A stretch of DNA of 11,029 bases, from assembly GCA_052389755.1 (NCBI GenBank), contig JBQTHP010000237.1, positions 1 to 11,029 of the forward strand, written 5' to 3'. A model generated the notes under the pieces. That model was not told the DNA's origin, did no database searches, and worked only from the letters and a program-made list of their open reading frames with translations. Origin of the DNA: JBQTHP01 sp052389755 (GTDB lineage Bacteria > Pseudomonadota > Gammaproteobacteria > Steroidobacterales > Steroidobacteraceae). The stretch's first letter is position 1. The number at the start of each line of letters is the position of its first letter. The position numbers and the translations under genes are program-made. Positions 1-7,001 of this stretch are shown here, in pieces.

Positions 1-588
1 GGCGATCTCGATCGTGCCCGCGTACTGCTGCGCCGCGTTGCCGTAGTAAACGTGGAAGCCAGCGAGATCCGTGAGCGGCGTGCCGTCGTCGTTCTCGGTC
101 GGCGCATCCCAGCCGATCGAAATCGATTTGCTGGCGGTCTGTGGGGCCGAGACGATGACCGCGAACGGCGGCAGTGCGCTCGTGTCCTTGCCGTCCGACG
201 CGGTGACCTCGATGTTCTCGTGAACGCCCACATCGGCCGCCGTCGCGGTGCCCCAGAGCCGTCCCGTCGCGGTGTCAAACTGCGCCCACGAGGGCTTGCT
301 CTTGACCGTGAAACTGATCGGGTCGCTGTCAGCGTCCGTAGCCTGCGGCTGGAAGCTGTATTCCTGACCGACGACCGTCGTGACCTTGGGGGTGCCGGTG
401 ATTTCCGGCGGTGTGTTGGCTGGGCCGGGGGCGGGCGGTGCCGGCGGTGCCGGCTGTACTGGCGGTGCCGTTACCGGCGCCGTCGCAGCGCCTCCACCTC
501 CACCACCTCCGCCGCAACCGGCTACGATTATTCCGGCCGCGGCCAAACCGGCCGCAAAACGCGGCCACGAGCGAAGACTCGCCCTCAT
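1..588 (-). CDS. Secreted lipoprotein with putative-Ig and FnIII-like domains (3' end outside window)
   Basis: The reverse strand reads open for 196 codons from an ATG at 588-586 to the window edge, so the C-terminus is missing. Residues 1-25 are a lipoprotein signal: a basic start, a hydrophobic stretch and a VAGC lipobox with the lipidated Cys at position 25. Eight glycines and a Pro/Ala-rich linker (about residues 34-60) follow. Residues about 59-147 look like a putative Ig/cadherin-like (He_PIG) domain: PPEITGTP, VVGQEYSF, ATDADSDP, PSWAQFD, TGRLWGT and VTASDG are typical pieces. From about residue 150 an FnIII-like domain begins (ISIGWDAPTENDDGTPL, GFHVYYG). It is expected to be a surface or periplasmic binding or adhesion protein. 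It is divergent from the polysaccharide genes and may be unrelated to them. The ribosome-binding site is weak (a G-run about 7 bases before the ATG). Domain calls are by pattern recognition; the exact role is unknown. Confidence 0.8.
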   Translation of the reverse strand, partial: MRASLRSWPRFAAGLAAAGIIVAGCGGGGGGGGAATAPVTAPPVQPAPPAPPAPGPANTPPEITGTPKVTTVVGQEYSFQPQATDADSDPISFTVKSKPSWAQFDTATGRLWGTATAADVGVHENIEVTASDGKDTSALPPFAVIVSAPQTASKSISIGWDAPTENDDGTPLTDLAGFHVYYGNAAQQYAGTIEIA

Positions 589-623
589 GAGAAGACCCCC
601 CGTTTTCGTGTCAACCCAGTCGA

Positions 624-640
624 GCCCGCTTGCCGCGGGC
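624..640. repeat. GC-rich inverted repeat, 6-bp arms
   Basis: GCCCGC (624-629) and GCGGGC (635-640) are perfect complements around a 5-nt loop. A weaker outer pairing, CGAGC (621-625) with GCTCG (646-650), overlaps it. There is no T-run on either strand, so it is not an intrinsic terminator. On the minus strand it lies 36-52 nt upstream of the lipoprotein start and could be a leader hairpin or an operator. Confidence 0.35.
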
Positions 641-652
641 GCTTTGCTCGAT

Positions 653-689
653 GGTGCGAAGCCTCAGGCGCAGCACCGGGGATCGGTGC
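653..689. promoter_or_regulatory. Clustered GGTGC/GCACC half-sites; candidate activator-binding site
   Basis: GGTGC at 653-657 is followed by GCACCG (673-678) and CGGTGC (684-689). The last two form a perfect 6-bp dyad around a 5-nt centre. The group lies about 200 bp upstream of the sigma-54-like element at 879-894, a usual distance for an upstream activating sequence of an enhancer-binding protein. The dyad is seen in the sequence; its role as an activator site is inference, and it could equally regulate the divergent lipoprotein gene. Confidence 0.3.
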
Positions 690-878
690 AACGCCTATGC
701 CACGGCTGGCAAGTCTTTGAGTTCTAGGCAATTCATTCGGCCGAGCTCAAGTTCCTGTGAGTCTGCTCCTGTCGCGCGGCTCAGACATCGGCAGTCTGGG
801 ACGGAGACTGAAGCGCCGTAAGTTATTGATGGCTCGGTAAAAGCAGCACGTCGGCCCTTGGCGACAAATGGCCCGGGC

Positions 879-894
879 GGGCACGCATCTTGAG
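879..894 (+). promoter_or_regulatory. Sigma-54-like -24/-12 element upstream of the wcaJ-like gene
   Basis: The plus strand reads GGGCACG-CATC-TTGAG, compared with the sigma-54 consensus TGGCACG-N4-TTGCW. The -24 block is intact apart from its first base, and the spacer is exactly 4. The -12 GC is GA here, which weakens the match. Transcription would start near 905, giving a leader of about 57 nt before the ATG at 962. The location, strand and resemblance to two better sites later in the window support it. Confidence 0.4.
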
Positions 895-936
895 CGACGG
901 ATGGGTGCGAATCTTGCGGCGGGTCTTCTCAAGGAA

Positions 937-950
937 CGGCCCATAGGCCG
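937..950 (+). repeat. Short hairpin beside the wcaJ-like ribosome-binding site
   Basis: CGGCC (937-941) pairs with GGCCG (946-950) around a CATA loop. An SD-like AAGGA (931-935) lies before it, and GGTGG (950-954), which shares its last base pair, lies 7 nt before the ATG at 962. It may influence translation of the first gene. A 5-bp stem is short and could be chance in GC-rich DNA. Confidence 0.25.
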
Positions 951-961
951 GTGGTCAACGG

Positions 962-2371
962 ATGACCGAACCGATAACACTAAGAAGGGGCCTGTGGATC
1001 GCCCTGATTGCGACGATGCAAGCGATGGCCCCGCCGGTCACCGCCGTCGCCACTCTTTACGCACTCTGTCGCCTCTACGGCGTCGAGTTCACCGACTTCT
1101 TCCTCGTGCTGTCGGTGCTCGCCTCGCTGCTCACCGTGCTGCTGCCCACGGCGCAGAACAACGGCACGAAGCCGCAGATCCTGAACGGCACCGTTCCCCT
1201 CGCCGCACGGGTCGTCACGCGCTGGCTCATCATCGTCGGCATCCTGCTCGGGATCGGGTACGCCACGAAGTACATCGAGGATTTCTCGCGCCGCGTAGTG
1301 CTGTCGTGGATCGTCGCGACGCCGATGCTCCTCATCCTGGCCGAGCTCGTGCTGCAGGAGATCATGCGGCGCCTGCTGTACGACCCGGCGAACATGCGCC
1401 GCGTCGTCTTCGCGGGCTGCAACGAGGTGAGCCTCGCGCTTGCCGAGCGGATCTCGGCGAGCACCGACCTCGGATTGAAGGTTCGTGGATTCTTCGACGA
1501 TCGCTGTGCGGAGCGGCTCGGCTCGCCTGCCTCCGCGCGTCTGCTCGGGCCGCTGCCCGACCTGGTGAGCTACGTGAAACGCCACCACATCGACGTGATC
1601 TTCGTCGCGCTGCCGATCCGCCACGTGCGGCGGGTCGTGGACCTGATGGATCAGCTGCACGACACGACGGCGTCGATCTACTACGTGCCGGACATCTTCG
1701 TGTTCGACCTGATCCAGGCGCGCACCGGCGAGCTGCTCGGAATCCCGGTGGTGGCGATGTGCGAAACGCCCTTCTACGGTTACCGGGGCGTCGTCAAACG
1801 CATGACCGATATCGCGCTTGCCTCGAGCGTGCTGCTCGTCGCGGCGCCGCTGATGATCCTGATCGCGTTCATGGTGCGCTACACCTCGCCGGGGCCCGCG
1901 CTGTTCCGGCAGCGGCGCTACGGCCTCGATGGGCGGGAGATCATGGTTTACAAATTCCGCACGATGACGGTGCTCGAGGACGGGGCACACGTCACGCAGG
2001 CGACGCGCGAGGACCAGCGGGTCACGCGGGTCGGCCGGTTTCTCCGGCGGTATTCGCTCGATGAGCTGCCGCAGCTCATCAACGTTCTGGAGGGACACAT
2101 GAGCCTCGTCGGTCCGCGTCCCCACGCGGTGGCCCACAACGAGGAGTACCGCAAGCTCATCAAGGGCTACATGCTGCGGCACAAGGTTCCGCCCGGCATC
2201 ACCGGCCTTGCGCAGATCAACGGCTGCCGTGGCGAGACCTCGCACGTGAAGGACATGCAGGCGCGCGTGGACTACGACCTCGAGTACCTGCGCCAATGGT
2301 CACCGTTGCTGGATCTGAAGATCCTCGCGCTGACTGCGGTCCGGCTGGTGGGTGACAGGAAAGCCTACTGA
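962..2371 (+). CDS. wcaJ: WcaJ-type undecaprenyl-phosphate sugar phosphotransferase
   Basis: Membrane enzyme that transfers a hexose-1-phosphate (glucose in characterised WcaJ) from a nucleotide sugar to undecaprenyl phosphate, starting repeat-unit assembly. The 469 residues match the family length and layout: four N-terminal membrane segments (about 11-36, 45-62, 86-104 and 112-132), a nucleotide-fold middle domain (about 145-250), a further hydrophobic segment (282-304), and the C-terminal catalytic domain. The latter has KFRTM (331-335), SLDELPQL with the Asp-Glu pair at 367-368, GPRPHAVAHNEEYRKLI (384-400), PGITGLAQING (411-421) and the WcaJ-like terminal KAY. An in-frame TAG at 944-946 rules out a longer start; GGTGG at 950-954 can serve as the ribosome-binding site. 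It is first in the locus. Family assignment is firm; the sugar (glucose versus galactose) is inferred. Confidence 0.92.
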   Translation: MTEPITLRRGLWIALIATMQAMAPPVTAVATLYALCRLYGVEFTDFFLVLSVLASLLTVLLPTAQNNGTKPQILNGTVPLAARVVTRWLIIVGILLGIGYATKYIEDFSRRVVLSWIVATPMLLILAELVLQEIMRRLLYDPANMRRVVFAGCNEVSLALAERISASTDLGLKVRGFFDDRCAERLGSPASARLLGPLPDLVSYVKRHHIDVIFVALPIRHVRRVVDLMDQLHDTTASIYYVPDIFVFDLIQARTGELLGIPVVAMCETPFYGYRGVVKRMTDIALASSVLLVAAPLMILIAFMVRYTSPGPALFRQRRYGLDGREIMVYKFRTMTVLEDGAHVTQATREDQRVTRVGRFLRRYSLDELPQLINVLEGHMSLVGPRPHAVAHNEEYRKLIKGYMLRHKVPPGITGLAQINGCRGETSHVKDMQARVDYDLEYLRQWSPLLDLKILALTAVRLVGDRKAY

Positions 2372-2413
2372 GGCCAGGACGGCTGACGGCTCAGACGCCG
2401 ACCGCCCGAGCGG

Positions 2414-2429
2414 CGGCACGAACGTTGCG
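2414..2429 (+). promoter_or_regulatory. Sigma-54-like -24/-12 element before the lyase gene
   Basis: In the 70-bp gap after the wcaJ-like gene the plus strand reads CGGCACG-AACG-TTGCG. This contains the full GGCACG-N4-TTGC core of the sigma-54 consensus with the correct 4-base spacer. Transcription would start at about 2440, only about 2 nt before the chosen ATG at 2442, and the Shine-Dalgarno GGAGG at 2435-2439 would then not be on the transcript. Either the message is leaderless, a downstream start is used, or the match is fortuitous. Confidence 0.35.
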
Positions 2430-2441
2430 GGGACGGAGGCG

Positions 2442-4436
2442 ATGCAGAGCCTCACCTGGTATGCCAACCGCCTGAGCCGGATGTCGGGCGCCGAAATAGC
2501 CCATCGACTGGGCAAGGCCGCGCGTGCGGCCGTGACGCGCGTCGGCGCCGGCAATGGAGCGACTGCGGCGCCCCCGCAGCTGCATGCCAACGCGCCGCGT
2601 TTCATCGCCGGATCACCCAGGGTCGATGCGCGTTGTTACACGGCAGCGGCCCAGCGGGTGATCGAGGGGGAGCATCGCATCTTCGCGCTCGACCACTGCC
2701 GGCTGGGCCATCCGCCCGAGTGGAACCGCGATCCGCTCACGGGGCAGCTTGCGCCCGCGCGTCCGGCGGAGCTCCTCGACTACCGCGACGAGCGCGTCGT
2801 CGGGAACATCAAATATCTATGGGAGCCCAACCGGCACCTGCATTTCGTCACGCTCGCGCAGGCCTACGCGCTGACCGGTGAGCAGGAGTTTGGGCTCGAG
2901 CTCGAGCGGCAGATCGACTCGTGGTGGCGGCAGTGCCCGCCCGGCATCGGTCCGAACTGGGCGAGCTCGCTCGAGCTCGGCATCCGTCTCATCAACTGGA
3001 GCCTCACATGGCAGCTGCTCGGCGGCGTGCGCTCGCCGTGTTTCGCGGGCGTTCCGGGGCAGATGCTCCGTCGCAAATGGCTCGAGCTCGTCTACCTGCA
3101 CGCGCGCGCCATCACGCGCAATCTGTCGCGCTTCTCCTCGGCGAACAACCATCTGATCGGGGAAGCCGCGGGCGTGTACATCGCCTCGGTGAGCTGGCCT
3201 TACTGGCCGGAGCTGCAGCGCTGGGGTCAGCATTGCCGCGAGATTCTCGAGGCGGAGGCGCTCGCGCAGAACGCGCCGGACGGCGGCAACCGCGAGCAGG
3301 CGATGTCGTATCAGCAGTTCGTGCTGGATTTCCTGCTGCTCGCGGGACTTGCCGGGCGGGCGGCCGGCGAGCACTTCGCGCCGCGCTACTGGCAGCGCAT
3401 CGACGCGATGATCGACTTCCTCGCCTCGATGATGGACGTCGCAGGCCACGTGCCGATGATCGGCGATGCCGACGACGGTTATGCCGTGCGGCTCGTGCCG
3501 CTCGATTCGTTTTCCCCGTACCGCTCGCTCATCGCGACGGGTGCGCTCCTCTTCGAGCGCCCGGATCTTGCCCGCAAGGCGGGCATGCTCGACGACAAGA
3601 CACGCTGGCTCATGGGCCCGGACGCGGACGAGCGATTCAATGCGCTCGCGTGCGAGGCGACGCAGCCGTACGAGCCGCGCCGCGCGTTCTCCGAGACCGG
3701 GTTGTACCTCCTCGGCAGCAGCTTCGAGACCCCGAACGAAATCCGCCTGCTCGTGGATGCGGGCCCGCTCGGCTACCTGAGCATCGCCGCGCACGGCCAT
3801 GCCGACACGCTTGCGATCGTTCTCAACGTCGCCGGCCGAGAGGTTCTGATCGACCCAGGCACGTACGCCTATCACACGGAGCCGGAATGGCGACGGTACT
3901 TCCGCAGCACGCGCGCGCACAACACGGTGATGATCGATGACACGGATCAGTCGCAGCAGGCTGGCAACTTCATGTGGACGGAGCACGCGCGGGCGCGCTG
4001 CTCGGAGATCAGCCTCGGCCCGCGCCTGCAGCGCTTCTCGGCCGAGCACGACGGCTATACGCGTCTCGAGGACCCCGTGACGCACCGGCGGGTGATCACC
4101 TACGACGAGCCCTCCGCAACGTTCATCGTAACGGACGAGCTCCTCTGCGCAGGCCGGCATCGCGCTTCGCGCCACTGGCATTTCGCGGAGTCGCTCGAGC
4201 CGCGCGTCGGCGAGGACGGCACCTGCACGCTCCATGTCGGCGGATACACCGTGACGCTCACGCCGCTCGAGAAACCGGAGGAGGTCCAGGTGTTCCGGGG
4301 CGGCTCACCGGAGGAAGGCGGCTGGGTGTCGCGATCGTTGGGGCGCAAGACACCTTGCACGACGGTGGCCTGGCACTCGGCGATCGAAGGCGATACGACG
4401 CGTTCGACGCGCATCCGTTGTCGCAGGGAACACTAG
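2442..4436 (+). CDS. Heparinase II/III family polysaccharide lyase-like protein
   Basis: Probably cleaves uronic-acid-containing polysaccharide by beta-elimination; families with this C-terminal domain include heparin-sulfate and oligoalginate lyases. The 664 residues give an N-terminal alpha-helical toroid and a C-terminal beta-sheet heparinase II/III domain. Likely active-site pieces are ANNHLIGE (Asn235-Asn236-His237), Tyr290 in MSYQQF, AAHGHADTLA (His451, His453) and LIDPGTYAYH (Tyr475), followed by RSTRAHNTV (488-496). The ATG at 2442 has GGAGG two bases upstream. An in-frame GTG at 2352 would add 30 low-complexity residues and overlap the previous gene; since relatives of this group as I know them begin near the WYANRL stretch, 2442 is preferred. 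No signal peptide or membrane segment is visible, odd for an enzyme acting on an exported polymer. It lies 1 bp before the AlgD-like gene, so the two are surely cotranscribed. The exact substrate is unknown. Confidence 0.85.
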   Translation: MQSLTWYANRLSRMSGAEIAHRLGKAARAAVTRVGAGNGATAAPPQLHANAPRFIAGSPRVDARCYTAAAQRVIEGEHRIFALDHCRLGHPPEWNRDPLTGQLAPARPAELLDYRDERVVGNIKYLWEPNRHLHFVTLAQAYALTGEQEFGLELERQIDSWWRQCPPGIGPNWASSLELGIRLINWSLTWQLLGGVRSPCFAGVPGQMLRRKWLELVYLHARAITRNLSRFSSANNHLIGEAAGVYIASVSWPYWPELQRWGQHCREILEAEALAQNAPDGGNREQAMSYQQFVLDFLLLAGLAGRAAGEHFAPRYWQRIDAMIDFLASMMDVAGHVPMIGDADDGYAVRLVPLDSFSPYRSLIATGALLFERPDLARKAGMLDDKTRWLMGPDADERFNALACEATQPYEPRRAFSETGLYLLGSSFETPNEIRLLVDAGPLGYLSIAAHGHADTLAIVLNVAGREVLIDPGTYAYHTEPEWRRYFRSTRAHNTVMIDDTDQSQQAGNFMWTEHARARCSEISLGPRLQRFSAEHDGYTRLEDPVTHRRVITYDEPSATFIVTDELLCAGRHRASRHWHFAESLEPRVGEDGTCTLHVGGYTVTLTPLEKPEEVQVFRGGSPEEGGWVSRSLGRKTPCTTVAWHSAIEGDTTRSTRIRCRREH

Positions 4437-4437
4437 C

Positions 4438-5766
4438 ATGCGCATCAGCGTTTTCGGACTGGGTTACGTCGGGGCCGTGTCGGCGGCGTGCCTCGCCTCC
4501 GACGGCCACGAGGTCGTGGGCGTCGACAAGAACGCCGCGAAGGTCGATCTCATCAATGCGGGCCGCTCGCCCATCATCGAGACGGGCATCGACCAGCTGA
4601 TCGCGAGCGGACACGCGGCTGGGCGCCTGCTCGCGACGACGGATGCCGCGGAGGCGATACGGCGGTCCGACGTCTCGCTCGTGTGCGTCGGAACGCCGAG
4701 CGAGGCCAACGGCAGCTTGAACCTGAGCTACGTTCGAAACGTGTGCGCCGAGATCGGCGCCGCGCTCGCAAGAAAGGGCAGGCCGCACGACGTCGTCATC
4801 CGCAGCACGATCCTGCCGGGCGCGATGCGCTCGCTCGTCATCCCCACGCTCGAGGAGAGCGCTGGAAAGAAAATCGGCGGCGACATCCGCGTGTGCTTCA
4901 ACCCGGAGTTCCTGCGCGAGGGCACGGCGGTCCACGATTACTACCATCCATCGAAGACGGTGATCGGCGAGTCCGAAGCCGGCGCCGGCGAGCGGCTGCT
5001 CGAGCTGTACGCGAAGCTCGAAGCGCCGGTGACCCGAACGTCGCTCGAGATCGCGGAGATGGTGAAGTACGTCGACAACACCTGGCACGCCCTCAAGGTC
5101 GGCTTTGCGAACGAGATCGGCTCGCTCGCGAAGGCGCTCGGCATCGACAGCTTCGAGGTGATGAAGGTCTTCTGTCAGGACACGAAGCTGAATCTTTCCT
5201 CGTATTACCTGCGGCCCGGCTTTGCCTTCGGCGGCTCCTGTCTGCCGAAGGACGTGCGCGCGCTGCGCTATCGCGCGAAGACGCTCGACGTCGAAGTGCC
5301 GATCCTGAACTCGATCCTTTCGAGCAACGATGCGCACATCCAGCGCGGGCTCGACCTCGTGCTCGCGCAGGGCAAGCGCCGCGTGGGCGTGCTCGGCTTC
5401 AGCTTCAAGGCGGGCACCGACGACCTTCGCGAGAGCCCGATCGTCGAGCTCATCGAGCGGCTGATCGGCAAGGGCTACGACCTCCTCGTGTACGACCGCA
5501 GCGTGAATCTGGCGCGCCTCACGGGCGCGAACCGCGAATACATCCTGAACCACGTGCCGCACATCGCGAATCTCATGCGCGAGAGCGTGGACGAGGTGCT
5601 CGCGCATGCGGAGGTCGTCGTCATCGGCAACGCGAGCCCCGAGTTCGATGAGCTCGCATCGAGGCTGCGGCCCGAGCAACGCGTCATCGACCTCGTGCGG
5701 ATCGAGGATACCCGGCGGGCGGCCGGCCGCGGCGCGAACGGCCAGTACCACGGGATCTGCTGGTGA
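4438..5766 (+). CDS. algD: GDP-mannose 6-dehydrogenase (AlgD-like)
   Basis: Cytoplasmic NAD-dependent enzyme oxidising GDP-mannose in two steps to GDP-mannuronate, the activated uronic acid used for alginate and some other exopolysaccharides. At 442 residues it is close to Pseudomonas AlgD. It starts with a Rossmann motif (GLGYVG at residues 7-12, then HEVVGVDKN), followed by VCVGTPSEANG, RSTILPG and NPEFLREGTA. Catalytic Cys268 sits in GFAFGGSCLPKD and Lys210 in EMVKY, the positions expected for AlgD. FSFKAGTDDLRESP and a terminal GICW, also the end of AlgD, support GDP-mannose over UDP-glucose as substrate. The ATG is one base after the lyase stop. No phosphomannose isomerase/guanylyltransferase gene is in the window, so GDP-mannose must come from elsewhere. 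A UDP-sugar dehydrogenase is the alternative, but less likely. Confidence 0.9.
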   Translation: MRISVFGLGYVGAVSAACLASDGHEVVGVDKNAAKVDLINAGRSPIIETGIDQLIASGHAAGRLLATTDAAEAIRRSDVSLVCVGTPSEANGSLNLSYVRNVCAEIGAALARKGRPHDVVIRSTILPGAMRSLVIPTLEESAGKKIGGDIRVCFNPEFLREGTAVHDYYHPSKTVIGESEAGAGERLLELYAKLEAPVTRTSLEIAEMVKYVDNTWHALKVGFANEIGSLAKALGIDSFEVMKVFCQDTKLNLSSYYLRPGFAFGGSCLPKDVRALRYRAKTLDVEVPILNSILSSNDAHIQRGLDLVLAQGKRRVGVLGFSFKAGTDDLRESPIVELIERLIGKGYDLLVYDRSVNLARLTGANREYILNHVPHIANLMRESVDEVLAHAEVVVIGNASPEFDELASRLRPEQRVIDLVRIEDTRRAAGRGANGQYHGICW

Positions 5767-5775
5767 GCCCTTGAT

Positions 5776-6990
5776 ATGAACGGTCGGCGCGTGCTCATCA
5801 TCGTCGAGAACCTGCCGTGCCCGTTCGATCGGCGCGTGTGGCAGGAGGCCAGGACGCTTGCCGCCGCCGGCTACCGGGTATCGATCATCTGCCCGAAAGG
5901 ACGCGGCTACGATGCGGCGTTCGAGGAGATCCAGGGCATCGCGATCTACCGCCACTCACTGCCCGTGGAAGCTTCGGGCGCGCTCGGATACTTCTTCGAG
6001 TATTCCTGCGCGCTCATCGCGCAGTTCGTACTTTCTCTGCGCGTGCTCGCGAGGCAGGGCTTCGACGTCATCCACGCCTGCAATCCGCCGGACACGATCT
6101 TTCTCATCGGCAGGCTCTACAGGATCCTCGGAAAGAAGTTTCTCTTCGATCACCATGACATCAGTCCCGAGCTGTACGAGGCGAAGTTCGGCCGGCGTGA
6201 TTTCGGCTACCGGCTGATGCTCGCGCTCGAGCGCTGGACGTTCCGCACGGCGGACGTTTCCATCGCGACCAACGAGTCGTACCGGCGCATCGCGATCGAG
6301 CGCGGCGGCATGTCGCCCGAGCGCGTGTTCGTCGTGCGCAGCGGGCCCGACCTGCGGCGGATGCGAATCGTGCCGCCGGATGCGGCGCTCAAGAGGCGTC
6401 GCCGCTACCTCGTCGGCTACGTGGGCGTCATGGGCCGGCAGGAGGGCATCGATCTTTTGCTCGATGCGGTGCGACACATCGTTCACGAGCGCCGCCGCAC
6501 TGACATCCAGTTCGGTCTCGTCGGCGGCGGCACCGAGCTCGCGGCCATGCGCGCGCTGGCGCGTGAGCTCGAAGTGGCCGACTACGTCACTTTTACCGGC
6601 CGCGTGCCCGATGAGCAGTTGCTCGCGATGCTCAACACCGCGGACGTCTGCGTGAACCCCGACATCGCGAACGAGATGAACGACAAATCCACGATGAACA
6701 AGATCATGGAGTACATGGCGCTCGGCAAGCCGATCGTGCAGTTCGATCTGACCGAAGGGCGCGTGTCCGCGCAGGACGCGTCCGTCTATGCGCGCCACAA
6801 CGATCCGCTCGATTTCGCGCGGCTCATTCTCGAGCTCCTCGACGACGAGGAGCGCCGCAAGCACATGGGAGAGATCGGACGCCGGCGCGTGACGGACAGC
6901 CTCTCCTGGGAACACGAAGCGCCGCGGCTGCTCAGGGCTTATCGCATGCTCTTCGAGGAGCCCGTGGCCGCCGCCTTGCAGGACACGTAA
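5776..6990 (+). CDS. GT4-type glycosyltransferase
   Basis: A cytoplasmic or membrane-associated retaining glycosyltransferase of GT-B fold, probably adding one sugar to the growing lipid-linked repeat unit. The 404 residues show an N-terminal acceptor-side domain beginning with ENLPCPFDRRVWQEARTL (11-28), then DVIHACNPPD (97-106) and FDHHDISPELYEAKFG (124-139). The C-terminal donor-binding domain has LVGYVGVMGRQEGIDLLLDA (212-231), GLVGGGTEL (247-255), FTGRVPDEQL (273-282) and STMNKIMEYMALGKPIV (305-321), the usual GT4 nucleotide-sugar region with Glu312. There is no signal peptide. It begins 9 bp after the algD-like stop; GGTGAG at 5762-5767 is a plausible ribosome-binding site. The donor is not determined by sequence. 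GDP-mannuronate or GDP-mannose would fit the preceding gene, but that is inference. Confidence 0.88.
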   Translation: MNGRRVLIIVENLPCPFDRRVWQEARTLAAAGYRVSIICPKGRGYDAAFEEIQGIAIYRHSLPVEASGALGYFFEYSCALIAQFVLSLRVLARQGFDVIHACNPPDTIFLIGRLYRILGKKFLFDHHDISPELYEAKFGRRDFGYRLMLALERWTFRTADVSIATNESYRRIAIERGGMSPERVFVVRSGPDLRRMRIVPPDAALKRRRRYLVGYVGVMGRQEGIDLLLDAVRHIVHERRRTDIQFGLVGGGTELAAMRALARELEVADYVTFTGRVPDEQLLAMLNTADVCVNPDIANEMNDKSTMNKIMEYMALGKPIVQFDLTEGRVSAQDASVYARHNDPLDFARLILELLDDEERRKHMGEIGRRRVTDSLSWEHEAPRLLRAYRMLFEEPVAAALQDT

Positions 6991-7001
6991 GGCACGCGCT
7001 C

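Larger units (their letters stand above)
589..961. other. Divergent intergenic region between lipoprotein gene and polysaccharide locus
   Basis: These 373 bp separate the minus-strand lipoprotein gene from the plus-strand polysaccharide genes and must hold the promoters for both. I see no convincing gene here. What it contains: GC-rich inverted repeats at 624-640 and 673-689, a GGTGC half-site at 653-657, a sigma-54-like element at 879-894, and a short hairpin at 937-950 just before the wcaJ-like start. No clear sigma-70 promoter for the lipoprotein was found; the best weak candidate reads TTGAGC-N18-TAGAAC on the minus strand at about 722-751. Confidence 0.7.

Noticed and set aside
586..614. 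Perfect TTGACA (-35) on the minus strand at 614-609 for the lipoprotein gene
   Set aside because: A -10 at normal spacing would fall on the start codon and reads CTCATG, far from TATAAT.
624..640. Intrinsic terminator in the divergent region
   Set aside because: The hairpin is GC-rich but lacks a T-run on either strand, and no gene ends nearby.
605..660. Possible cyclic-di-GMP-I riboswitch on the minus strand (GAGCAAAGC ... GGGTTGAC around a GC hairpin)
   Set aside because: Attractive for a surface-protein gene, but the second conserved helix and receptor sequence are absent and the spacing is too short.
707..720. TGGCAAGTCTTTGA as a sigma-54 promoter
   Set aside because: The spacer is one base short and the -12 GC is absent; the site at 879-894 is better placed and better matched.
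868..2064. Plus-strand frame overlapping the wcaJ-like gene
   Set aside because: Arg/Ala-rich, lacks motifs, and is out of frame with a convincing membrane transferase.
2352..2441. GTG at 2352 as start of the lyase
   Set aside because: It would add 30 low-complexity residues and overlap the preceding gene; the ATG at 2442 has GGAGG and sits next to the WYANRL stretch where I expect the family to begin.
2880..3100. Repeated GAGCTCG/CTCGAG strings
   Set aside because: They reflect frequent Glu-Leu codon pairs (GAG, CTC) in this GC-rich genome rather than a repeat element.
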